Source of the DNA: Candidatus Opimibacter iunctus | Lineage (GTDB): Bacteria; Bacteroidota; Bacteroidia; Chitinophagales; Saprospiraceae | Assembly (NCBI GenBank): GCA_016716665.1 | Contig: JADJVH010000002.1 | Span: forward strand, 186,001-250,000 | Length of the DNA: 64,000 bases | Direction: 5' to 3' | In this document: positions 10,913 to 18,319 of the stretch, in pieces | Numbering within the stretch: the first letter of the stretch is position 1 | Layout: every line of letters begins with the position of its first letter | The notes under the pieces: generated by a model | Seen by the model: the letters and a program-made list of their open reading frames with translations, nothing else | The model's database searches: none | What the model was told of the DNA's origin: nothing | Translations under genes and position numbers: made by a program

Positions 10913-11290
10913 TCAATGGATAGCGGCGATGACTTCCATTTCCAACAGAACGCCATAGTGGAGATCTCCACATGGTATGACAGCTCTTGCTGGTTTGTGC
11001 TCACCCATGCATTCAGCATACACCCTGTTGATTTCAGGCCAGTATGAACTGTCAGGAATATAGATTGTCGCCTTGAGGATTTTGTCCAGACCTGATCCTG
11101 AGGCCTTTAAGATCTCCCCGATATTGGCGATGACCTGCCGCGCTTGTGGTTCGATGCTTCCTTCAACGACTCGCCCGGTGGCTGGATCTATGGGTAACTG
11201 GCCGGAAACAAAGACCAATCCGTTGTGAGATATCGCCTGGCTATAGTGGCCTGCCGGTGCCGGAGCCTTGTCTGTAAGTATTTTATTCAT
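10913..11290 (-). CDS. ridA: RidA family (YjgF/UK114) enamine/imine deaminase
   Basis: Full-length RidA-family protein of 125 residues. This family hydrolyses reactive 2-aminoacrylate-type enamines released by PLP enzymes and normally forms cytoplasmic trimers. Visible hallmarks are the N-terminal APAGHYSQAI segment, FVSGQLPIDPATG, the conserved Arg102 in KPARAVIP, and the C-terminal LLEMEVIA with Glu119. These are the positions that define the deaminating RidA subgroup. The gene is convergent with the fibronectin type III gene and divergent from ahcY across a 123-nt gap. Confidence 0.95.
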   Translation of the reverse strand: MNKILTDKAPAPAGHYSQAISHNGLVFVSGQLPIDPATGRVVEGSIEPQARQVIANIGEILKASGSGLDKILKATIYIPDSSYWPEINRVYAECMGEHKPARAVIPCGDLHYGVLLEMEVIAAIH

Positions 11291-11362
11291 CGTTATGGCT
11301 TATAAATGAGGTGAATAGGCTGCTCTTTTGGCTAAAATTATCCATTCCTTTAGAACAATAGG

Positions 11363-11370
11363 TATCTTTG
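11363..11370 (+). promoter_or_regulatory. Candidate -7 box upstream of ahcY
   Basis: TATCTTTG matches the Bacteroidota primary sigma factor -7 consensus TAnnTTTG and lies 43 nt before the ahcY start. A clear -33 TTTG at the usual spacing is not visible. A small hairpin (CGTTTT at 11374-11379, AAAACG at 11384-11389) lies in the presumed leader. Confidence 0.5.
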
Positions 11371-11413
11371 CACCGTTTTCGTAAAAACGTTATAGAACTT
11401 AAACTCAGCAAAC

Positions 11414-12733
11414 ATGCAGGATCAGATGGTTGACCAACAACTCAAGTACAAAGTAAAAGATATAAGCCTGGCTAATTGGGGTCGGCTGGAAATTGAACTG
11501 GCTGAGGCAGAAATGCCAGGCCTGATGGCCCTGAGGGCTCAGTATAAAACCAACAAGCCGCTCAAAGGTGCGCGCATCGCTGGTTGTCTGCACATGACGA
11601 TCCAGACTGCAGTCCTGATCGAGACCCTCGTAGATCTTGGAGCTGAGGTATCATGGTCTTCCTGCAATATATTCTCTACCCAGGATCATGCCGCCGCTGC
11701 AATTGCTGCAGCAGGAATCCCGGTATTTGCCTGGAAAGGAGAAACGCTCGAAGAGGCTGATTGGTGCATCGAACAGACCTTGTTTGCATTTTCAGATGGC
11801 CAACCCCTCAACATGATCCTGGATGATGGTGGTGACCTGACCAATATGGTCCTCGATAAATATCCAGAGTTGGTAGCCGGTATCAAAGGGATCACTGAAG
11901 AAACCACTACCGGTGTACTTCGCCTTTATGATCGTGAAAAAAACGGTTCCCTGCCTTTGCCTGCCATCAACGTAAATGATTCCGTGACGAAGTCAAAGTT
12001 TGACAACAAGTACGGTTGCCGTGAAAGCTGCGTGGATGCTATTCGCAGGGCCACAGATATCATGATGGCCGGAAAGGTGGCCATCGTTGCAGGATTTGGA
12101 GATGTTGGAAAGGGTTCTGCTGCTTCACTGCGTTCCGCAGGTTGCCGCGTGATCGTGACAGAGATCGACCCGATCTGTGCACTGCAGGCTGCGATGGAAG
12201 GATTTGAAGTGAGGCGTATGGCAGAGGCTATCCCTATGGCGGATATTGTAGTGACGGCTACAGGCTGCATCAATATCCTGACCGCAGAGCACTTCAAGAT
12301 GATGAAGGATAAGGCCATCGTCGCCAATATCGGTCATTTCGACAATGAAATCGATGTGGCATGGCTCAATAAAAACGCAGGAAGTACCAAGGTTGAAATC
12401 AAGCCTCAGGTGGATAAATACACCATCAATGGTAAGGACATCCTCCTGCTTGCAGAAGGCCGGCTGGTCAATCTCGGTTGTGCGATGGGTCATCCTTCTT
12501 TTGTGATGTCTACCTCATTCACTAACCAGGTCATTGCTCAGATTGAGATATGGACAAAGAGTGAGCAGTATGATAACAAAGTGTATGTACTGCCTAAGCA
12601 CCTGGATGAACTTGTGGCCAGACTGCACCTCGACAAACTCGGTGTTCAGCTGGATACCCTCAGCGATGAGCAAGCGGCATATATCGGTGTTACACCGGAA
12701 GGACCTTACAAATCTGAGTCTTACAGATATTAA
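11414..12733 (+). CDS. ahcY: Adenosylhomocysteinase (S-adenosylhomocysteine hydrolase)
   Basis: NAD-dependent enzyme of 439 residues that reversibly splits S-adenosylhomocysteine into adenosine and homocysteine, closing the methylation cycle. Visible signatures are GCLHMTIQTAVLIETL near residue 56, the substrate-site SSCNIFSTQDHAAAAI near residue 80, and the NAD-binding AGFGDVGKGSAASLR near residue 226. The protein ends in the family's KSESYRY-type tail. An alternative ATG lies four codons downstream, and the choice does not affect the domain. The stop codon overlaps the next gene's ATG (TAATG), so the DUF6702-like gene is probably translationally coupled. Confidence 0.97.
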   Translation: MQDQMVDQQLKYKVKDISLANWGRLEIELAEAEMPGLMALRAQYKTNKPLKGARIAGCLHMTIQTAVLIETLVDLGAEVSWSSCNIFSTQDHAAAAIAAAGIPVFAWKGETLEEADWCIEQTLFAFSDGQPLNMILDDGGDLTNMVLDKYPELVAGIKGITEETTTGVLRLYDREKNGSLPLPAINVNDSVTKSKFDNKYGCRESCVDAIRRATDIMMAGKVAIVAGFGDVGKGSAASLRSAGCRVIVTEIDPICALQAAMEGFEVRRMAEAIPMADIVVTATGCINILTAEHFKMMKDKAIVANIGHFDNEIDVAWLNKNAGSTKVEIKPQVDKYTINGKDILLLAEGRLVNLGCAMGHPSFVMSTSFTNQVIAQIEIWTKSEQYDNKVYVLPKHLDELVARLHLDKLGVQLDTLSDEQAAYIGVTPEGPYKSESYRY

Positions 12734-13284
12734 TGGAAAGCAGGATGCCCCGGGTAGGCAGGTATGTGCGAGGAATCATACTGACGTGTGTTCTTTTGTC
12801 CATACTTCCTTCGAGGGTCTCAGCGGGCAAAGCGCATGACATGCATGTCAGCGTGTGTGAGTTGAGATGGAATGAAGCATCAGGGGCATTTGAGGTGTCC
12901 ATTAAAGTATTTATAGATGACCTGGAGCGTGCGCTCACCAAAGACGGCGCTCCAGGTCTTTTTATTGGCACGCCCAAAGAGGTCAAGGAAGCAGACGCCT
13001 ACATAGCCAGGTATCTTCAAAAGCATTTTAAGATAAGTATGGATGGTACAGGACTTACAGCAGAATACATGGGAAAGGAAATATCAGAGGACTTTCTTGC
13101 CGTCTGGTGCTACGTCCAGTTTTCAGCTCAGGTCAGTCACGGAAAGAAGTGTACAGTCTCAAATGATATACTCCTTGACCTGTATGAAGACCAACGCAAT
13201 ATCATGGATTTGCGGATGAGTAAAAGCCATAAGGATTACACCATCTTCCAGCCTGGCCAGAGTACCTGGAGCTATACCTTCTGA
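12733..13284 (+). CDS. DUF6702-like exported protein
   Basis: Exported protein of 183 residues whose function is unknown. An N-terminal hydrophobic segment (IILTCVLLSILPSRVSA) is followed by HDMHVSVCELRWNEASG and a KVFIDDLERALTK segment, which is the pattern I associate with the DUF6702 family of Bacteroidota. Its start overlaps the ahcY stop (TAATG); an in-frame ATG four codons later would also keep the signal peptide. yidD follows after 3 nt, so the three genes probably form one transcript. The family assignment is from memory of the motif. Confidence 0.8.
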   Translation: MESRMPRVGRYVRGIILTCVLLSILPSRVSAGKAHDMHVSVCELRWNEASGAFEVSIKVFIDDLERALTKDGAPGLFIGTPKEVKEADAYIARYLQKHFKISMDGTGLTAEYMGKEISEDFLAVWCYVQFSAQVSHGKKCTVSNDILLDLYEDQRNIMDLRMSKSHKDYTIFQPGQSTWSYTF

Positions 13285-13287
13285 TCC

Positions 13288-13518
13288 ATGTTTAAGAAGC
13301 TATTCATCTGGCCTATCAGGCTCTATCAGATCACCCTTTCACCCATGATGGGGGCAAACTGCCGTTACGAACCATCATGCAGCCAGTATATGATCGATGC
13401 CATCCAGGAATGGGGCCCGCTGAGAGGTGTCTGGATGGGGCTACGCAGGATATCCCGCTGTCATCCATGGGGCGGACATGGACATGACCCTGTACCAAAG
13501 CGGAACAAATCCACCTAG
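13288..13518 (+). CDS. yidD: YidD, membrane protein insertion efficiency factor
   Basis: Small protein of 76 residues from the YidD family, which is membrane-associated through an N-terminal amphipathic helix and assists YidC-dependent insertion of membrane proteins. Family signatures are all present: IRLYQITLSPMMGANCRYEPSCSQYM with its paired cysteines, followed by RISRCHPWGGHGHDPVP. In many bacteria yidD sits next to rnpA and yidC; here it is the third gene of the ahcY operon instead, starting 3 nt after the DUF6702-like gene. Confidence 0.95.
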   Translation: MFKKLFIWPIRLYQITLSPMMGANCRYEPSCSQYMIDAIQEWGPLRGVWMGLRRISRCHPWGGHGHDPVPKRNKST

Positions 13519-13751
13519 ATCCAGTTACGATTTAAATTCAAACTGGCCATTTCGTTTCCGAGGGAAATAAATAGCCGCTGGCCAATTACAATTGAGTATT
13601 CTTGGCGGTATTTCCCAATCCGGATTCTTCCTATCTAAAATTTTAAGGATCAAGCCCTTTTATATTTTCATTTTTCTCTGGAATTGTGAAAAGATTTATA
13701 TTGTGTTTACAATTCAATATCACTCCCTTTTCATATTCAAAATCAGAACAG

Positions 13752-16700
13752 ATGAAAAAACAACTACTCCTTTTCCTAGGAATTCTTTGCCTGTCCCTTT
13801 CCCTGCAAGCCCAGGTTACCACTTCGGCTATGGCGGGATATGTGGTCGATGACACCAATCAATCACTTCCGGGAGCCAACGTACTGGCTACCCACACACC
13901 TTCGGGCACTGTCTACGGTGTCATCACCCGAGATGACGGTGGATACACTATTCCAAACATGCGGGTTGGCGGTCCATACAAACTCGAAGTCAGTTTTGTA
14001 GGCTATGAGAAGAAGACCTTTGATGGCATCTACCTCAAACTGGGTGAGAAACTCAGGTATGATGTGACCCTCATGGAATCTGCAACCCAACTTGGAGAAA
14101 TTGAAGTGGTAGCCAATGCGGCTTCGGTCATCAACAGCGATCGTACCGGGGCAGCCACCTTCATCACCAATGATCAGTTGCGCAATATGCCGACGATCAC
14201 CAGGTCAGCTGCTGACCTGACCCGCCTCAACCCAATGGCTGCTGAAGGTGGTTCGTTTGCAGGACGTAATGACCAGTACAACAACTATTCCCTGGATGGA
14301 GCCATTTTCAACAATCCTTTCGGCCTCGATGCAGCAACTCCCGGTGGCCAAGCTGACGCACAGCCGGTTTCTCTTGATGCGCTCGAACAGATCACGGTGG
14401 CTATCGCTCCTTATGATGTGTCCCAATCAGGCTTTACCGGTGCTTCCATAGATGCCGTAACAAAATCAGGAACCAATGAATTTACAGGTACCGTATTTGG
14501 GTACTATCGCAATAAGAGCATGCTCGGTGTCAAGGTCGGGGATACAGAGGTGACCCGTGGTGACCTCACCGCACTTCAGACAGGCTTTAGTATTGGCGGC
14601 CCTATTGTTAAAAACAAGATTTTCTTCTTCGCCAACTTCGAGCTGGAGCGCCGTTCAGATCTTGGTTCTTACTACCTCGCCAGGCGTGATGGCCTTGAAG
14701 GCGCTAATGTATCGAGGGTTTCAGCTACTGACCTTGATTTTGTCTCCTCCCTGCTGAGTCAGAATTACGGTTATCAATCCGGAACGTATGAAAATTATAA
14801 GCATAATACAGACAATCAAAAGGGGATCCTGAAATTTGACTTTAACCTGGGTACTAATCACAAACTCAGTGCTACGTTCAATTACCTTGATGCCTACAAA
14901 GACAAACCTGCTCACCCTTCTGCTATCGGACGCAGGGGGCCTGATTTCCAGACCCTTCAGTTTGAAAATTCAGGATACAGGATCAACAATGATATCCTGG
15001 GAGGGATCATCGAGTTGAAATCCATTTTCACAAATAAATATGCAAACAAATTCCAATTGGGCCTGACCCAGTTTAAGGACAGCCGCGATCCGTTCTCTAC
15101 ACCGTTTCCTGTGCTGAGTATTGCCAAGGATGGTGTACGGTACATCGTAGCCGGCCATGAACCATTCTCTATCCACAATCGTCTTGACCAGCAGGTACTT
15201 CAGATCTCTGACAATTTCAATATCTACCTCAAAGGACATACCCTCACATTGGGAGGTAGCCTGGAGAAATTCTCCTTTGATAATTCATTTAACCTGAATG
15301 CCTATGGTGGAACCTTCGGACCAGACATCGATATCAATGATGTCGAGTCCTATGTGACCTCACAGGCATTTGCAGATTTGGTTGCAGGAGCGCAGGCGAC
15401 TTTTGACAACAACAATGCAAATGACTCCTGGGCATTGGCTGAAACCAATATGGGCCAGCTGGCTTTCTTTGCACAGGACGAATGGGCTGTTTCGGATCAG
15501 TTTACACTAACCCTTGGATTGCGTGCGGATATTCCATTGTATTTTGATACTCCTGAAAAAATCCAGGAGAATATCGACCGCAACTGTTGCTATGATCCGA
15601 CCATCGTTTATTCGGATGAAGGTGGCGCTCCTGTTACTTTTGATCAGACAGTCTTACCTGATTCCAAGCCCTTATGGTCACCAAGACTTGGATTCAATCT
15701 GGATCTGGAAGGAGATCAGTCAGCACAACTCCGTGGAGGTACGGGTTTGTTTACAGGAAGATTCCCATTTGTATGGATAGGCAATCAAGTGGCTAATCCT
15801 AATTCCTTTTTCTACTGTATGACCGATCCTAACTTCAAGTATCCTCAGGTATGGAGGACTAACCTTGGTTATGACCGCAAGTTTGGAAATGGATACACCT
15901 TTACCATGGACCTCATCTATACGAAAGATATCCAGGCAGCGATGGTCCGCAACTACGGCCTGAGGCCACCAACTGGTTCGCTGGCTGGTATTGGTTCACG
16001 TCCGATCTATACGAATGCGGACCGCGTACAGAATTTTGGAGGACCAACCAATGCGTATATATTTACAAATACCGATCTGGGTTACTCCATCAATACAGCT
16101 TTCCAGATCAGGAAAGATTATGCCAACAACCTGGGCTGGATGGTTGCGTACAACTATCTGGATTCAAAAGATGCCGCTTCTATTGATGCTGAGATTTCGT
16201 CAGATGCCTATGATCGCAATCCTGCCAATGTGCTGCATTCCAATACGCCTGAGCTTGCACCCTCATTGTATGGCAATAAGCACAGGTTTGTCGGATCACT
16301 CTACAAGAAATTCAGCTATGGCAAATCATGGGCTACACACATTTCTGTTTTTGCTGAGTATGCACAAGGTGGCAGGTACAGCTATACCTACTCCGGTGAC
16401 ATCAACAATGACGGATCTGGCTTGAATGACCTGATCTATATTCCTACTTCAGGTGAGATGAGCCAGATGAACTTTGTGGACAATGCCACTGCAACTGCAG
16501 ACGAACAGCGTGCAGCCTTCAATGCATACATCAACCAGGATAATTACCTCAGCGCACACCGCGGTGAGATCGCTGAGAAATATGGAGCAGTCAGTCCATG
16601 GTATTCACGTTGGGATGCTCGTATTATCCAGGAGTTTGGATTGAGCAACGGAAGTAATATCCAGCTGAGCATAGATATCCTCAACGTAGGAAACCTGATC

Positions 16701-16883
16701 AGTTCAGACTGGGGTGTACGCGAGATTGCCACGACTACAGGTCTTGCACAACCAGTGGGAGTGTCAGTTGCAAATGGAATACCTACCTATCAGTTTGATA
16801 CTGCTCAGACCGCATCTATCTACAATGACTTCAGCACCAACAGTCGCTGGCAGGCTCAGGTGGGTTTGAGGTATAATTTCTAA
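13752..16883 (+). CDS. Oar-like TonB-dependent outer-membrane receptor
   Basis: Outer-membrane protein of 1043 residues. The ATG at 13752 is preferred over the upstream in-frame ATG at 13686 because it begins a canonical signal peptide (MKKQLLLFLGILCLSLSLQAQ). A carboxypeptidase-regulatory-like beta domain covers about residues 25-105 (GYVVDDTNQSLPGANVLA, DDGGYTIPNM). A plug domain follows (ATFITNDQLRNMPTITRS, SLDGAIFNNPFGLDAATPGG) and then a long barrel that ends in WQAQVGLRYNF, with terminal Phe. The plug/barrel pattern is that of Oar-type receptors. The substrate cannot be read from sequence. The gene stands alone, with its own long leader and a downstream terminator. Confidence 0.93.
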   Translation: MKKQLLLFLGILCLSLSLQAQVTTSAMAGYVVDDTNQSLPGANVLATHTPSGTVYGVITRDDGGYTIPNMRVGGPYKLEVSFVGYEKKTFDGIYLKLGEKLRYDVTLMESATQLGEIEVVANAASVINSDRTGAATFITNDQLRNMPTITRSAADLTRLNPMAAEGGSFAGRNDQYNNYSLDGAIFNNPFGLDAATPGGQADAQPVSLDALEQITVAIAPYDVSQSGFTGASIDAVTKSGTNEFTGTVFGYYRNKSMLGVKVGDTEVTRGDLTALQTGFSIGGPIVKNKIFFFANFELERRSDLGSYYLARRDGLEGANVSRVSATDLDFVSSLLSQNYGYQSGTYENYKHNTDNQKGILKFDFNLGTNHKLSATFNYLDAYKDKPAHPSAIGRRGPDFQTLQFENSGYRINNDILGGIIELKSIFTNKYANKFQLGLTQFKDSRDPFSTPFPVLSIAKDGVRYIVAGHEPFSIHNRLDQQVLQISDNFNIYLKGHTLTLGGSLEKFSFDNSFNLNAYGGTFGPDIDINDVESYVTSQAFADLVAGAQATFDNNNANDSWALAETNMGQLAFFAQDEWAVSDQFTLTLGLRADIPLYFDTPEKIQENIDRNCCYDPTIVYSDEGGAPVTFDQTVLPDSKPLWSPRLGFNLDLEGDQSAQLRGGTGLFTGRFPFVWIGNQVANPNSFFYCMTDPNFKYPQVWRTNLGYDRKFGNGYTFTMDLIYTKDIQAAMVRNYGLRPPTGSLAGIGSRPIYTNADRVQNFGGPTNAYIFTNTDLGYSINTAFQIRKDYANNLGWMVAYNYLDSKDAASIDAEISSDAYDRNPANVLHSNTPELAPSLYGNKHRFVGSLYKKFSYGKSWATHISVFAEYAQGGRYSYTYSGDINNDGSGLNDLIYIPTSGEMSQMNFVDNATATADEQRAAFNAYINQDNYLSAHRGEIAEKYGAVSPWYSRWDARIIQEFGLSNGSNIQLSIDILNVGNLISSDWGVREIATTTGLAQPVGVSVANGIPTYQFDTAQTASIYNDFSTNSRWQAQVGLRYNF

Positions 16884-16902
16884 GATCAACATGCATAAAT
16901 GA

Positions 16903-16935
16903 CAAGGGTTGCTTCTCCTTCGGAGGCAACCCTTG
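16903..16935 (+). terminator. Rho-independent-like terminator after the Oar-like receptor
   Basis: A perfect 10-bp outer stem (CAAGGGTTGC at 16903-16912 with GCAACCCTTG at 16926-16935) continues into a 4-bp inner stem with a TTC loop and a 2-nt bulge. It is followed by CTTTTAT. It lies 19 nt after the receptor stop. Confidence 0.8.
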
Positions 16936-17050
16936 CCTTTTATGGAATTGGGGGTGGAAAACTAGTTTTGCACTGACTTTTGTTTCGCGTCTGTAGTCTT
17001 TCGTCTATCGGCTTCAGTCTGATATAGATAGTAAGTGAAATTCGAATAGT

Positions 17051-17701
17051 ATGTATGATATCCTCGACATTGATCAATGGAAGAGAAAGGACCTCTTCAG
17101 GTTTTTTGAATCCTATGACAATCCTACATGGGATCTGCTGAGTGAGGTGCGCATCACTCCTTTTTACAATGCAGTGAAAAGGGAAGGGCATTCTTTTTTC
17201 CTTTCATTCCTCTATGTAGGGTCACTGACCTGCAATGCTATTGAGGAGCTGCGTTGTCGGATTGATGGAGAGGGTAGGGTACGTCGTTACGAAACCGTTC
17301 ATCCGGGATCGACGATACTGTATGATGATGATACCTATGGCTTTGGGTATTTTGATTTCAAATCAAACTATCTGGAGTTTGTGGGTGCCGCGGCTACAGA
17401 ATTTGAAAGACAGAAAATGCGGAAAGGTGTGGATGCCAAAGATGATGATCTGGCTAAGATTTATTTCTCACCAATTCCCTGGGTTTCTTTTTCAGGATTT
17501 CGTCATCCGTTCAGGAAGGGAGGTAATATTTCAGTACCGATGATTGTATTCGGAAAGCATTTCGAACGCGATGGGGAGCGGTACATGTCGGTTGGGATTA
17601 CCCTGCATCATGGACTTGCGGATGGCTATCATGCAGGTCGATTTTTTACCATCCTGCAGGATCACCTGGATCATCCGGAACACTATATGCTGCCTAGGTG
17701 A
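17051..17701 (+). CDS. Type A chloramphenicol acetyltransferase-like protein
   Basis: Protein of 216 residues matching the trimeric CatA fold in length and motifs. The N-terminal WKRKDLFRFFESYDNPTW and the C-terminal catalytic segment LHHGLADGYHAGRFF (active His near residue 187, with the Asp-Gly of the HHxxxDG motif) are both present. Classical CatA acetylates chloramphenicol with acetyl-CoA. Whether this chromosomal homologue gives resistance or acts on another hydroxyl cannot be told from sequence. Nothing mobile flanks it closely: the Oar-like receptor lies upstream, and aroQ converges 17 nt downstream. Confidence 0.88.
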   Translation: MYDILDIDQWKRKDLFRFFESYDNPTWDLLSEVRITPFYNAVKREGHSFFLSFLYVGSLTCNAIEELRCRIDGEGRVRRYETVHPGSTILYDDDTYGFGYFDFKSNYLEFVGAAATEFERQKMRKGVDAKDDDLAKIYFSPIPWVSFSGFRHPFRKGGNISVPMIVFGKHFERDGERYMSVGITLHHGLADGYHAGRFFTILQDHLDHPEHYMLPR

Positions 17702-17718
17702 TTGCTTAAAGAGGTATA

Positions 17719-18144
17719 TTATTTAAGTAAAAAATCGATGGCCATCCTATATCCTTCGAGTCCGTGACCAATAAAATGTGCTGCACATACATCAGTCAGG
17801 TAGCTGTGCCACCGGAAGGGTTCCCTTTTATAGATATCTGAGATATGGACTTCAATGACAGGCGCAGTGATTGCAGCTACAGCGTCCCTTAACGAAATCG
17901 AGGAGTGTGATAGTCCTCCGGCATTGAGGATAAATCCGGTGTTGTGGGCAAATCCATATTGGTGCAGGTAATCCAGGATGACACCCTCATGATTGGATTG
18001 CATGCGATGAATGATGGTGCCTTTGTATTCGGGTATCAGCAAATCAAAATAATCATTCAGTGAAACCGAGCCATACACCTCCGGTTCTCTCTTGCCGATG
18101 AGGTTGAGATTGGGGCCGTTGATGATGTGGATGTTTTCAATCAT
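17719..18144 (-). CDS. aroQ: Type II 3-dehydroquinate dehydratase
   Basis: Shikimate-pathway enzyme of 141 residues that dehydrates 3-dehydroquinate to 3-dehydroshikimate; type II enzymes are dodecameric. Key residues are visible: NGPNLNLIGKREPEVYGS with Arg19 and catalytic Tyr24, NAGGLSHSSISLRDA with Asn74 and His80, and EVHISDIYKREPFR with His100 and Arg107. An ORF extends 16 codons further upstream, but that extension is only the translation of a GGGCAAA tandem repeat (MPFALCP-type), so the start is set at the Met of MIENIHIING. It converges on the CAT-like gene. Confidence 0.95.
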   Translation of the reverse strand: MIENIHIINGPNLNLIGKREPEVYGSVSLNDYFDLLIPEYKGTIIHRMQSNHEGVILDYLHQYGFAHNTGFILNAGGLSHSSISLRDAVAAITAPVIEVHISDIYKREPFRWHSYLTDVCAAHFIGHGLEGYRMAIDFLLK

Positions 18145-18235
18145 GGGCAAAGGGCAAAGGGCAAAGGGCATAGGGCAAAGGGCAAAGGGCAAAGGGCGAG
18201 AGTGAAGAGTTAAGAGTGAAAAATGAAAAGTGATT
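18145..18235. repeat. GGGCAAA / GAGTGAAGAG low-complexity intergenic repeat
   Basis: About seven imperfect copies of a GGGCAAA/GGGCATA heptamer (18145-18198) run directly into GAGTGAAGAGTTAAGAGTGA-type sequence. The same two motifs recur at 44941-44972, 51644-51684 and 59832-59912, always between genes. The first part abuts the aroQ start codon and creates a spurious N-terminal extension of that ORF. Confidence 0.8.
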
Positions 18236-18319
18236 GAGCGTGAGTCACGAGAAATTAATCAAAGATCATCATTCGACATTCGTAAATTGTCAATCGTAAA
18301 TCGTATTTCCTTTAAGATG

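Noticed and set aside
11291..11413. Possible SAH or SAM riboswitch before ahcY
   Set aside because: The leader after the candidate promoter is only about 35 nt, too short for these folds, and no known core motif is seen.
13519..13751. Small gene in the leader of the Oar-like receptor (open frames at 13592 plus and 13858 minus)
   Set aside because: The frames run into the receptor's signal sequence or its complement and show no independent protein features; the region is read as leader/promoter DNA with a partial GCCGCTGGCC/GGCGG repeat remnant.
18145..18192. 16-codon N-terminal extension of aroQ
   Set aside because: Encodes only MPFALCP-type repeats generated by the GGGCAAA array; the enzyme's conserved start is MIENIHIING.
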